A stretch of 64,000 nucleotides of DNA, taken from the NCBI RefSeq assembly GCF_003315135.1, contig NZ_QNRK01000005.1, forward strand, positions 1 through 64,000, read 5' to 3'. A program made the translations under genes and the position numbers. Source of the stretch: Roseiarcus fermentans (GTDB taxonomy: Bacteria; Pseudomonadota; Alphaproteobacteria; Rhizobiales; Beijerinckiaceae). Of this stretch, positions 45,684 to 54,007 are shown in pieces. A model generated the notes under the pieces. It saw only the letters and a program-made list of their open reading frames with translations, did no database searches and was not told where the DNA came from. Each line of letters begins with the position of its first letter. The first letter of the stretch is position 1.

Positions 45684-46208
45684 ATGTCAGACACGGCGAT
45701 AATGAACGCGGTTCGGGAGCGGTCGCGAATCGAGGCCAAAATCAGCGAAAGCGAAGCGCGTACCAAGCGGCTTAAGGCTCAACTTGCTGAAATAAATACG
45801 TTTATTTCTCAGTGGGAAAAGTTCAGCGGCCAGCCGGTAGTTTCTGCCCATCCGGAGGATGTGTCTCATTCTGGTACAGATTCCGGCGCAACCAGCCAGA
45901 AATTCGGAAATTCTAAAAAAGAGGAGGTTGCAGCGGCAGCGAGGGAGATAATCGAAAGTCGGGACGTACCGATTTCGAGATCAGAGTTGTTCACAGCTCT
46001 TTCGGCGAGAGGGCTAAGAATGCATGGATCGAATCCCGAGATGGTCTTGTCCACAATGTTGTGGCGCGCAGGGCCGACGGAAGGAATCGTCCGTCTCAAG
46101 TCAGGGGGCTATTGGCTCGAAGGTCGGCCCCTGGGCGAGGACACGTCCGAGCAAACCGATACAAATTCGGACCCGCCCGACACTGAAAGCACCGACATGC
46201 TTGAGTAG
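45684..46208 (+). CDS. Winged-helix (HARE-HTH-like) protein with coiled coil
   Basis: A 174-aa protein with an N-terminal coiled coil (about 10-47, many Arg/Glu/Lys), a Ser/Thr-rich linker (48-75) and a winged-helix-like domain (about 78-150). In it EVAAAAREIIESRDVPISRSEL, FTALSARG, STMLWRA and the wing IVRLKSGGYWLEG follow the HARE-HTH pattern seen in proteins tied to restriction or chromatin. The tail is acidic (EDTSEQTDTNSDPPDTESTD). AAGGG precedes the ATG. Codon use is clearly less GC-biased than in the neighbours, suggesting recent transfer. No restriction or modification enzyme is adjacent. DNA binding is likely; the role is unknown. Confidence 0.65.
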   Translation: MSDTAIMNAVRERSRIEAKISESEARTKRLKAQLAEINTFISQWEKFSGQPVVSAHPEDVSHSGTDSGATSQKFGNSKKEEVAAAAREIIESRDVPISRSELFTALSARGLRMHGSNPEMVLSTMLWRAGPTEGIVRLKSGGYWLEGRPLGEDTSEQTDTNSDPPDTESTDMLE

Positions 46209-46455
46209 TGCAAACCAAGGTGCCAGAAACGCGTGAATAGGGAGAGAAAACCATCCAAGCTCCCTGCACCGACAGAGAATTCGCTGGTGGCAGAACAATC
46301 ATGTTGCGGACCATTCCTTTTGTAAATGTATTTGCACGACGCGCTCATAATATTTGAGTCAGAGCGGACGAGCCTTCCGCCTTCCCAGGCGGGCTGTGAG
46401 TGCTAGGCCTTCAGGGGCTCGACAAACCCGGTTGCGCCCCTCACGTTGCCGGCGC

Positions 46456-48804
46456 ATGATTCGTTCCGTGGCGCAGTCTCCCGACAATCCCGAGGCGGAA
46501 GCCTTTCCGTCGTTCGAACCGGCGCCGCGCGTCGCCCGCGCCGGGCACGGCCGGGTCGCGCCCTATCTCGAGGGGCTGAACCCGGAACAGCGCGCAGCCG
46601 TCGAGGCGCTCGACGGGCCGGTGCTGGTGCTCGCCGGCGCCGGCGTCGGCAAGACCCGCGTGCTCACCACCCGCATCGCCCATCTGATCGCCTCCGGCCG
46701 GGCGCGGCCGCACGAGATCCTGGCGGTCACCTTCACCAACAAGGCGGCGCGCGAGATGCGCGAGCGGGTGAGCCTGTTCACCGGCTCGCATCAGGGCATG
46801 CCGTGGCTCGGCACGTTCCATTCGATCGGCGTCAAGATCCTGCGCATGCACGCCGAACTGGTGGGCCTCAGGCCCAATTTCACCATTCTCGACACCGACG
46901 ACCAGTTGAGGCTCATCAAGCAGATCCTGCAGGCGGAAAACCTCGACGACAAGCGCTGGCCCCCGCGCGCGCTGGCCAGCCTGATCGACGGCTGGAAGAA
47001 CCGCGGCCTCGACCCGGCCCACGTTTCGGCGGGCGAATCCTCGGCCTTCGCCGGCGGGCGGGGCGCGGCCCTCTACGCCGCCTACCAGGCGCGGCTGAAG
47101 ACCCTCAACGCCGTCGATTTCGGCGACCTGCTGCTGGAGGCGCTGCGGCTGTTCCGCGAGAACGCCGACGTGCTGGCGGCCTTCCAGAGCCGCTTCCGCT
47201 ACATTCTGGTCGACGAGTACCAGGACACCAACGCCGTCCAGTACCTGTGGCTGCGGCTGTTGGCGCAAGGGCGCGGCAACGTCTGCTGCGTCGGCGACGA
47301 CGACCAGTCGATCTACGGCTGGCGCGGCGCCGACGTCGACAACATCCTGCGCTTCGAGAAGGATTTTCCCGGCGCGCGGGTGATCCGGCTGGAACGCAAC
47401 TACCGCTCGGGCGGCCACATCCTCGCGGTCGCGGCGGGGCTGATCGCCCACAACCAGGGGCGGCTCGGCAAGACGCTGTTCACCGACGCGCCCCTCGGCG
47501 ACCGGCCGACCGTGATCGGAGTCTGGGACAGCCAGGAGGAGGCGCGCGTCGTCGGCGACGCGATCGAGGACGCGCAACGCCACGGCGTCTCGCTCGACGA
47601 CGTCGCCATTCTGGTGCGGGCGTCGTCCCAGATGCGCGAATTCGAGGAGCGGTTCATCGCCATGGGGCTGCCGTACAAGGTGATCGGCGGCCCGCGCTTC
47701 TACGAGCGGGCGGAGATCCGCGACGCGCTCGCCTATCTGCGCTGCGTGGCGCAGCCCGACGACGACCTCGCCTTCGAGCGCATCTACAATCAGCCGAAGC
47801 GGGGCCTGGGCGACGCGACCCTCGCCATTTTGCACGAATTCGGCCGCCGCGCCGGCGTCTCGCTGATGCGCGCGGCGCAGATGCTGATCGAGACCGAGGA
47901 ACTGAAGGCGCGGCCGCGCCAGCTCCTGCGCGACCTGCTCTTAAGCTTCGACCGCTGGCGAAAGGCCGCGGAGGAGATCCCGCACGAGGAGGCGGCGCAG
48001 CTCGTGCTCGAGGAGAGCGGCTACATCGACATGTGGAAGGCGGAGCGGACGCCGGACGCGGCCGGCCGCCTCGACAACCTCAAGGAACTGGTGCGGTCGA
48101 TGGGCGGATTCCCCGACCTCGGCGCCTTTCTCGAGCATGTCTCGCTGGTGATGGACGTCGAAAGCGCCGACGCCGGCCAGCGCGTGTCGATCATGACGCT
48201 GCACGCCGCCAAGGGCCTCGAGTTCGACCTCGTGTTCCTGCCCGGCTGGGAGGAGGGGCTGTTCCCGAACCAGCGGGCGCTCGACGACAACGGCCGCGCC
48301 GGGCTCGAGGAGGAGCGCCGGCTCGCCTATGTCGGCCTGACGCGGGCGCGCCGGACGGCGAAAATCTATCACGCCGCCAACCGGCGGATGCGCGGCCTGT
48401 GGCAGAGTTCGGCGCCGTCGCGGTTCATCGACGAGCTGCCGCCCGACCACATCGCGGTCGAGGAGACGGAAGGCGCCGCCGCCTTCGGCGGCTACGGCGT
48501 GTCGCGGTTCGACGCGGCCGGCTTCGGCGGACGCTATGAGACCCCCGGCTCGCGGCGGGCGGAGGTTTTCCGCCAACGCGGCGACGGGTCGGGCTTCGGC
48601 AGGGCCGCGGCGGGGCGTTCGTTCGACGGCAAGGCCGTCGTCCGCGCCGCGCCCGCGTCCGGGTTCGAAGAGGGCGCGCGGGTCTTCCACGTCAAGTTCG
48701 GGCCGGGCAGCGTGGTGTCGGCCGACGGGCCGAAGCTCACCATCGATTTCGACAAGGCCGGCCGCAAGCTGGTGATGGAAAGCTTCGTCACGGCCGAGCC
48801 GTGA
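46456..48804 (+). CDS. uvrD: ATP-dependent DNA helicase UvrD/PcrA
   Basis: Superfamily 1A 3'-5' helicase for repair and removal of RecA or stalled complexes. The 782-aa protein has the Q motif LNPEQRAAV (41-49), Walker A AGAGVGKT (60-67, with Val where Ser or Thr is more common), motif II VDEYQDTN, GDDDQSIYGWRGA, LERNYRS and motif V/VI (TLHAAKGLEFD, VGLTRAR). The C-terminal 40 residues (VFHVKFGPGSVVSADGPKLT) match the Tudor-like RNA polymerase-binding tail of PcrA. The start at 46456 has a weak ribosome binding site; GTG at 46468 is an alternative. Confidence 0.94.
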   Translation: MIRSVAQSPDNPEAEAFPSFEPAPRVARAGHGRVAPYLEGLNPEQRAAVEALDGPVLVLAGAGVGKTRVLTTRIAHLIASGRARPHEILAVTFTNKAAREMRERVSLFTGSHQGMPWLGTFHSIGVKILRMHAELVGLRPNFTILDTDDQLRLIKQILQAENLDDKRWPPRALASLIDGWKNRGLDPAHVSAGESSAFAGGRGAALYAAYQARLKTLNAVDFGDLLLEALRLFRENADVLAAFQSRFRYILVDEYQDTNAVQYLWLRLLAQGRGNVCCVGDDDQSIYGWRGADVDNILRFEKDFPGARVIRLERNYRSGGHILAVAAGLIAHNQGRLGKTLFTDAPLGDRPTVIGVWDSQEEARVVGDAIEDAQRHGVSLDDVAILVRASSQMREFEERFIAMGLPYKVIGGPRFYERAEIRDALAYLRCVAQPDDDLAFERIYNQPKRGLGDATLAILHEFGRRAGVSLMRAAQMLIETEELKARPRQLLRDLLLSFDRWRKAAEEIPHEEAAQLVLEESGYIDMWKAERTPDAAGRLDNLKELVRSMGGFPDLGAFLEHVSLVMDVESADAGQRVSIMTLHAAKGLEFDLVFLPGWEEGLFPNQRALDDNGRAGLEEERRLAYVGLTRARRTAKIYHAANRRMRGLWQSSAPSRFIDELPPDHIAVEETEGAAAFGGYGVSRFDAAGFGGRYETPGSRRAEVFRQRGDGSGFGRAAAGRSFDGKAVVRAAPASGFEEGARVFHVKFGPGSVVSADGPKLTIDFDKAGRKLVMESFVTAEP

Positions 48805-48820
48805 GGCCGCCGCCGACCCG

Positions 48821-49708
48821 CTACGCCGCCCTGCGCCGCGGACGGACGGCGTCGGCATAGGCGTCGACCAGCGCCTTGGTGACCGCGCCGGGCGTGTAGG
48901 CGATGTCGCCGATCGCGCCGACCGGGGTCACCTCCGCCGCCGTGCCGGTCAGGAAGCACTCGGAAAACCCGCCGAGTTCCTGCGGCCAGATTCGCCGTTC
49001 GATCACGGCGAGCCCGCGCGCGCGGGCGAGGTCGATCACACTCGCGCGGGTGATCCCGGAGAGAAAGCAGTCCGCCACCGGCGTGTGGAGCGCGCCGTCC
49101 TTCACGAAAAAGACATTGGCGGCGGTGCATTCGGCGACCCGGCCCTGCCAGTCGAGCATCAGCGCGTCGGCGAAGCCGCGCCGCTCCGCGCGGTGGCGCG
49201 ACAGGGTGCAGATCATGTAGAGTCCGCTCGCCTTGGCCAGCGACGGCGCGGTTCGCGGGTCGGGCCGCCGATAGTCGGCGAGATCGAGACGGACGCCGCG
49301 CATCCGCTGCGCCGGATCGAAGTAGCTCGGCCAGGCCCAGGCGGCGATCCCGAGATGAATCGCGTTCGACGGCGCGGACACGCCGAGCGTCTCCGCTCCC
49401 CGCCACGCGATCGGCCGGACATAGGCGTCGGCGAGATCGTTCCGCCGCAGCACCTCGGCCTTGGCGGCGTCGATCGCCTCGACCGTCCACGGGATGTCGA
49501 AATCCAGAATCCGGGCGGACGCCTTTAGCCGCGCGGAATGCGCCGTCGACTGGAAGATCGCGCCGCCGTAGGCGCGCTCGCCCTCGAAAACCGAACTCGC
49601 GTAGTGGAGCGCATGCGTCAGCACGTGCACCTTCGCGTCGCGCCAGGGAATCATTCGCCCGTCGAGCCAGATCCATCCGTCGCGATCCGCAAAAGCGCTG
49701 TCGTTCAT
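48821..49708 (-). CDS. ilvE: Branched-chain amino acid aminotransferase
   Basis: PLP-dependent (fold type IV) transamination of Leu, Ile and Val. The 295-aa protein has the N-terminal GWIWLDGRMIPWRDAKVHVLTHALHYASSVFEG, the PLP-lysine motif SLAKASGLYM, and the phosphate-binding VAECTAANVFFV plus FLTGTAAEVTPVG. It faces uvrD with a 16-bp gap and is divergent from a marR gene across 122 bp that contains an imperfect palindrome. In many relatives ilvE also neighbours a MarR regulator. Confidence 0.94.
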   Translation of the reverse strand: MNDSAFADRDGWIWLDGRMIPWRDAKVHVLTHALHYASSVFEGERAYGGAIFQSTAHSARLKASARILDFDIPWTVEAIDAAKAEVLRRNDLADAYVRPIAWRGAETLGVSAPSNAIHLGIAAWAWPSYFDPAQRMRGVRLDLADYRRPDPRTAPSLAKASGLYMICTLSRHRAERRGFADALMLDWQGRVAECTAANVFFVKDGALHTPVADCFLSGITRASVIDLARARGLAVIERRIWPQELGGFSECFLTGTAAEVTPVGAIGDIAYTPGAVTKALVDAYADAVRPRRRAA

Positions 49709-49807
49709 GACTGTTTCCTCTTCGCCGGTCGCGCCGGTTTGGAATCCGCGGATTTGGCGTTACATGCAGGGCGTCGGGACCGGCTGCATCGATAGCCGAC
49801 CCCAGGA

Positions 49808-49832
49808 ATTAAGTCAATGATGCTGACCTAAT
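49808..49832. promoter_or_regulatory. Imperfect palindrome over the marR start: probable autoregulatory operator
   Basis: ATTAAGTCA (49808-49816), 7-nt spacer, TGACCTAAT (49824-49832): the arms match at 8 of 9 positions. It runs into the ATG of the MarR gene (49831) and lies 100-124 bp upstream of ilvE. Size and symmetry fit a winged-helix dimer of the MarR family; binding is inferred. Confidence 0.6.
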
Positions 49833-50349
49833 GACCGATTCCATGCCGTCCCGATCCGCCGCAACCGACCCGACGCTCCGCCCGCGCGGGGACGACGCGC
49901 CGATGTACGACCTGATCGAGCTCCTGTTTTTCGCCTATCGGGACTTTGTCGGCGACGCCGACCGGCTGCTCGAGTCCTACGGCTTCGGCCGCGCCCATCA
50001 TCGGGTGCTGTATTTCGTCAGCCGCAGGCCCGGGCTGACCATCGCCGAGCTTCTGGAGATCCTGCGCATCACCAAGCAGAGCCTCAATCGCGTGCTCGCG
50101 CGGCTCGTCGAAACGAACTTCATCGAGGCGCGCGAGGGCGCCCTCGATCGCCGTCGCCGCGAACTCTATGCGACGCCGGCCGGCGAGCGCCTGGCGCTGC
50201 GGCTCGCCGAGGTGCAAACCCGCCGGTTCGCCGCCGCGCTCGACCGGCTCGGCCCTTCCGGCCGGCAATCGGCGGCCCGTTTCCTGAGCGCGATGATCGA
50301 CCCGCAGGACGACGGCGGCCCGCGCAGGGACGGAGCCAGACAGCCTTGA
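49831..50349 (+). CDS. petP: MarR family transcriptional regulator (PetP-like)
   Basis: A 172-aa winged-helix regulator: dimerisation helix (about 25-50), helix-turn-helix (LTIAELLEILRITKQSLNRVLARLVE, about 69-94) and wing (REGALDRRRRELYATPAGERL). It is the first of a three-gene operon with an OmpR-type regulator (4-nt overlap) and a histidine kinase (4-nt overlap). The same MarR-regulator order is found in Rhodobacter capsulatus as petP-petR upstream of the bc1 genes; the names are used here by that analogy. The ligand is unknown. Confidence 0.82.
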   Translation: MTDSMPSRSAATDPTLRPRGDDAPMYDLIELLFFAYRDFVGDADRLLESYGFGRAHHRVLYFVSRRPGLTIAELLEILRITKQSLNRVLARLVETNFIEAREGALDRRRRELYATPAGERLALRLAEVQTRRFAAALDRLGPSGRQSAARFLSAMIDPQDDGGPRRDGARQP

Positions 50350-51053
50350 CCCTCGCGCCGCCCCAGGACGACGCTGCGCACGTGCTGGTCGTCGACGACG
50401 ATCGCCGGCTGCGCGACCTCTTGTCGAACTACCTGATGAAGAACGGGCATCGCGTGACGGTGGCGGCCAACGCGGCGGAAGCGCGCGGCTTCCTGGACGG
50501 CCTCGCCTTCGACATCATCGTGCTCGATGTCATGATGCCGGGCGAGAGCGGGCTCGACCTTGCCGCGGATCTGCGTCAGCGCTCCCAGGTGCCGATCCTG
50601 ATGCTGACCGCGCGCGGCGAGCCGGAGGACCGCGTCCGCGGGCTCGAGGTCGGCGTCGACGACTATCTCGCCAAACCCTTCGATCCGCGCGAACTGCTCC
50701 TGCGGATCGGGTCCGTGCTGCGTCGCACCCGCGCCGAACCGGTCGGCAAGCCGGAAGCCTCGGTCGTCCGGTTCGGACCGTTCACGTTCTCGCTCGAGCG
50801 CGGCGAACTGCGCGTGGGGGACGAACTGGTGCGGATCACCGAGCGCGAGCGGGAGATGTTGCGCCTGCTCTGCGCCGCAGCCGGCGCCAGCGTCACGCGC
50901 GAGGCGCTGTCCGGCTCGGGCGGCGCCGCGCAGGAGCGCACGGTCGACGTGCTGATCAACCGGCTGCGGCGCAAGATCGAGCGCGACCCCGCCAACCCCG
51001 TCTATCTGCAGACGGCGCGCGGCGCCGGCTACCGACTCGTCGCCGACGGATGA
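50346..51053 (+). CDS. petR: OmpR-type response regulator (PetR-like)
   Basis: A 235-aa two-component regulator. The receiver domain has the acidic pair DDD near the start, the phospho-acceptor in IIVLDVMMPGESG and the lysine in DDYLAKPFDPREL; the winged-helix output domain follows (about 135-232, ITEREREMLRLLC ... RTVDVLINRLRRKIE). The start codon is TTG, overlapping the marR stop. Its partner kinase gene overlaps its end by ATGA. In R. capsulatus PetR is essential for growth; here the regulon is not evident. Confidence 0.88.
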   Translation: MTLAPPQDDAAHVLVVDDDRRLRDLLSNYLMKNGHRVTVAANAAEARGFLDGLAFDIIVLDVMMPGESGLDLAADLRQRSQVPILMLTARGEPEDRVRGLEVGVDDYLAKPFDPRELLLRIGSVLRRTRAEPVGKPEASVVRFGPFTFSLERGELRVGDELVRITEREREMLRLLCAAAGASVTREALSGSGGAAQERTVDVLINRLRRKIERDPANPVYLQTARGAGYRLVADG

Positions 51054-52438
51054 TCGCCCGGCCGTCCTTTCGCACGCTGCGCAATCTCGCGCGCATCCGC
51101 GACCTGTGGCGGCGCGGCGCGCGTCGCCTTGCGGAATTCCTGCCCAAAGGCCTCTACAAGCGGTCTCTGCTGATCGTCATCCTGCCGATGGTGCTGTTGC
51201 AGACGGCCGTCACCTTCGCCTTCATGCAACACCATTTCGAGCTCGTGACGCGGCGGCTGTCGGAGAGCGTGGCGCGCGACGTCGCGGCGCTTGCCGACCT
51301 CTACAGCCGGGCGCCGCCGGGCGTCGACGACACGGTGCTGTCCCAGCTCGCCGCGGAGCGCTTCCGGATGGACGCGACCCTGCTGCCGGCCGGGCCGCTG
51401 CCGCCGGCGCTGCCGCGCTCGTTCTTCGACGCGCTCGACCCGCTGAGCCGCACGCTGCCGAACGAGCTGAAGACCCAGCTTCGGCGCCCCTTCTGGGTCG
51501 ACACCATCGGCCGGTCGGGCCTGATGGAGATTCGCGTCGATCTCGGCGACCAGGTGCTGCGGCTGGTGACGCGCCGCGCGCTCGCCTACGAGGCGAATGC
51601 GCATATCTTCATCCTGTGGATGCTCGGCGCGATGATCGCGCTCCTGTCGGTCGCCATCATCTTTCTGCGCAACCAGATTCGCCCGATCCTGCGGCTCGCC
51701 CGCGCGGCGGAGGATTTCGGCAAGGGCCGCGACCCCGACTTCACCCCCCACGGCGCGCGGGAGGTCCGACAGGCGGGCCGGGCCTTCATCGAAATGAAGC
51801 GTCGGATCGAGCGGGCGACGGAACAGCGCACCGCGATGCTCAACGGGGTCAGCCACGACCTGCGCACGATGCTGACCCGTTTCAAGCTGTCGCTGGCGCT
51901 GCTCGACAATTCGGCCGACAGCGAACTCCTGCAAAAGGACGTCGACGAGATGGGCCGGATGCTCGAAGGCTATCTCGCCTTCGCGCGCGGCGACACGGCG
52001 GAGTCGGCGGTTCGCACAGACGTCGGCGCGCTGCTCGAGGATCTGCGCGCCGACGCCGGGCGGCACGGCGCCGAGGTCAGCCTCGAGACGGACGGCGACC
52101 TCGACATCTTCGTCCGGCCGACGGCGATCAGGCGTTGCGTCGGCAATCTGCTCGCCAACGCGGAGCGCCATGCCGATCATGTGCGGATCAGCGCGAGGCG
52201 GGAACGCCAGTTCGTCTCGGTGGTCGTCGACGACGACGGCGTCGGCATCCCTCCGGAGCACAGGGAGGAGGTGTTCCGCCCGTTCTATCGCCTCGACGAG
52301 GCCCGGAACCAGGACGAGGGGGGATCCGGCCTCGGGCTTGCGATCGCCCGCGACATCGCCCGCTCGCACGGCGGCGACATCATGCTGACCGACAGCCCGA
52401 TGGGCGGTCTGAGAGCCGCCGTCCGCCTTCCGGTGTGA
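51050..52438 (+). CDS. EnvZ-type sensor histidine kinase
   Basis: A 462-aa kinase: basic N-terminus, first membrane helix (about 38-58), periplasmic domain of about 120 residues, second helix (about 180-205), HAMP (about 206-258), HisKA with the phospho-His in GVSHDLRTMLTR, and HATPase with NLLANAERHA, VDDDGVGIPP and GSGLGLAIARDI. The H box has Met where most kinases have Pro (HDLRTP); hydrophobic residues at this place occur in the alphaproteobacterial EnvZ-like group. It is the cognate partner of the regulator upstream. Confidence 0.9.
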   Translation: MIARPSFRTLRNLARIRDLWRRGARRLAEFLPKGLYKRSLLIVILPMVLLQTAVTFAFMQHHFELVTRRLSESVARDVAALADLYSRAPPGVDDTVLSQLAAERFRMDATLLPAGPLPPALPRSFFDALDPLSRTLPNELKTQLRRPFWVDTIGRSGLMEIRVDLGDQVLRLVTRRALAYEANAHIFILWMLGAMIALLSVAIIFLRNQIRPILRLARAAEDFGKGRDPDFTPHGAREVRQAGRAFIEMKRRIERATEQRTAMLNGVSHDLRTMLTRFKLSLALLDNSADSELLQKDVDEMGRMLEGYLAFARGDTAESAVRTDVGALLEDLRADAGRHGAEVSLETDGDLDIFVRPTAIRRCVGNLLANAERHADHVRISARRERQFVSVVVDDDGVGIPPEHREEVFRPFYRLDEARNQDEGGSGLGLAIARDIARSHGGDIMLTDSPMGGLRAAVRLPV

Positions 52439-52446
52439 CCGGGAAG

Positions 52447-52465
52447 GGCGCGCGAGACGCGCGCC
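52447..52465. terminator. Terminator hairpin A between kinase and trxA genes
   Basis: GGCGCGCG (52447-52454), AGA, CGCGCGCC (52458-52465): perfect 8-bp stem with 3-nt loop, 9 bp after the kinase stop codon. Confidence 0.6.
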
Positions 52466-52470
52466 GTTCA

Positions 52471-52495
52471 GGCGCGGGCCGCGGCGGCCCGCGCC
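52471..52495. terminator. Terminator hairpin B between kinase and trxA genes
   Basis: GGCGCGGGCCG (52471-52481), CGG, CGGCCCGCGCC (52485-52495): perfect 11-bp stem with 3-nt loop, 5 bp beyond the trxA stop on its strand. Together with hairpin A it forms a back-to-back barrier between convergent genes. Confidence 0.65.
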
Positions 52496-52499
52496 CGGA

Positions 52500-52832
52500 T
52501 CAGACCGCGGCGGAGATCCAGCGGCTGAGCTCGCTCTTCGGGCCCGCGCCGATCTTGGTGGCGACGTTCTTGCCGCCCTTGAAGATCATCAGAGTCGGGA
52601 TCGAGCGGATGCCGTACTTGCCGGCGACGCCCGGGTTCTCGTCGACGTTGAGCTTGACGATCTTGACCTTGCCCTGCATTTCCTTGCCGATCTCCTCGAG
52701 CGAGGGGGCGATCATCCGGCACGGACCGCACCATTCGGCCCAGAAATCGACGACCACCGGCTCGCTGGCGTTGACGACGTCGGTTTCGAAGCTCGCGTCC
52801 GTGACTTTGGTTGTGATCGATGCGTCGGCCAT
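52500..52832 (-). CDS. trxA: Thioredoxin
   Basis: Small cytoplasmic dithiol reductant for ribonucleotide reductase, peroxiredoxins and others. The 110-aa protein has the active site W34-C35-G-P-C38 and the family blocks [35 protein letters not shown] with the cis-proline, and FKGGKNV. Length and composition are standard for TrxA. It faces the PetR-associated kinase gene; upstream is a divergent HAD gene. Confidence 0.96.
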   Translation of the reverse strand: MADASITTKVTDASFETDVVNASEPVVVDFWAEWCGPCRMIAPSLEEIGKEMQGKVKIVKLNVDENPGVAGKYGIRSIPTLMIFKGGKNVATKIGAGPKSELSRWISAAV

Positions 52833-52950
52833 CTCGCCCTCGGCGTTGCGCGGCGGAGCCGCTTTCGGACACGATAGTTAGGAAGCGGCCGGACGCGCGT
52901 CAAGGACGGGCGGGCTTGACAGCGGCGAGGGCGGGCCCTAGCCGGCCGGC

Positions 52951-53859
52951 ATGTCAAACGAAAACCAGACCGGCCCGGTTCGTCCGATTGCGGGCCTTGC
53001 CGAGATTTCCGATCGCTACGACGTCGTTCTGTGCGACGTCTGGGGCGTTCTGCACAATGGCGTGGCGTCCTTCCCGCCCGCCAGCCGGGCGCTCGCCGCC
53101 TATCGCCGGCGCGGCGGCGCCGTCGTCCTGATCACCAACGCGCCCCGCCCGTCGGCCCCGATCCGTCGCCAGCTTCAGCGGCTCGGCGTCGGGTCCGACG
53201 CGTTCGACGACATCGCCACCTCGGGCGACGTGACGATCGCGCTGATCGCGGAGCGGATCGACGATCCGGTTTTCCACATCGGCCCGGCGCGCGATCTGAG
53301 CCTGTTCGAAGCGGCCCACGAGGCCGCCGGGCGCGCGCCGCGGCTCCTGCCGCTCGAGGAGGCCCGCTATGCCCTCTGCACCGGGCTCAGGGACGACGTG
53401 ACCGAAACGCTCGACGACTACGAGACGGAACTGCGCGCGATGGCGGCCCGCGGGATGCCGATGATCTGCGCCAACCCGGACATCGTGATTCATCGCGGCG
53501 ACAGCCTGATCTACTGCGCCGGCGCGCTCGCCGGCCGATACGAGGCGCTGGGCGGCGAAGTCGTCTACGCCGGCAAGCCGTACCCGCCGATCTACGCGCG
53601 CGCGCTGGCGCTCGCGGAGAGGGCGCATGGGCGGGCGATCGACCGGCGGCGCGCGCTCGCGGTCGGCGACGGCATGAAGACCGACATCGCCGGGGCGGCG
53701 CGCGCGGGGCTCGACGCCTTGCTCGTCACGCGCGGCATCCATCGCGCCGCGTTGCACGGCGACGTCCTCGAACGCCCGGCGAGCGCCGCGAGGCTCGAAC
53801 GGCTCTGTCAGGAGTTCGGCGTTCGGCCGGTCGCGGCGATCGGCTCGCTGGAGGGGTGA
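52951..53859 (+). CDS. HAD superfamily phosphatase, class IIA (TIGR01459-like)
   Basis: A 302-aa haloacid dehalogenase hydrolase. Motif I is VVLCDVWGVLHNG (the nucleophilic Asp in CDVWG), motif II is VLITNAPRPS, and the late motif GDGMKTDIAGAARAGL supplies the metal-binding Asp residues. A class IIA cap lies between (about 75-200). The sequence resembles the NagD-like TIGR01459 subfamily conserved in alphaproteobacteria, whose substrate is not known. Cytoplasmic. It may be transcribed with the maoC and ribF genes downstream, though gaps of about 80-150 bp separate them. Confidence 0.85.
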   Translation: MSNENQTGPVRPIAGLAEISDRYDVVLCDVWGVLHNGVASFPPASRALAAYRRRGGAVVLITNAPRPSAPIRRQLQRLGVGSDAFDDIATSGDVTIALIAERIDDPVFHIGPARDLSLFEAAHEAAGRAPRLLPLEEARYALCTGLRDDVTETLDDYETELRAMAARGMPMICANPDIVIHRGDSLIYCAGALAGRYEALGGEVVYAGKPYPPIYARALALAERAHGRAIDRRRALAVGDGMKTDIAGAARAGLDALLVTRGIHRAALHGDVLERPASAARLERLCQEFGVRPVAAIGSLEG

Positions 53860-54007
53860 CGCGCGCCGCGGGAATTCGACCGGCGGTCCGCAATGCGAAT
53901 TGATCCGTCCCGACTTTCAAAATAGGACTGTTGATCGGGGACGAGGGCGTCGCCGCCGGGGCCTTCGCGAAAGGATGCCCGGCGCCTGTTCGAAAGGCTC
54001 GGGGCCC

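Noticed and set aside
46381-46441. tRNA-like or structured element before uvrD
   Set aside because: AGGGGC and GCCCCT can pair across 22 nt, but no cloverleaf arms or T-loop consensus are present.
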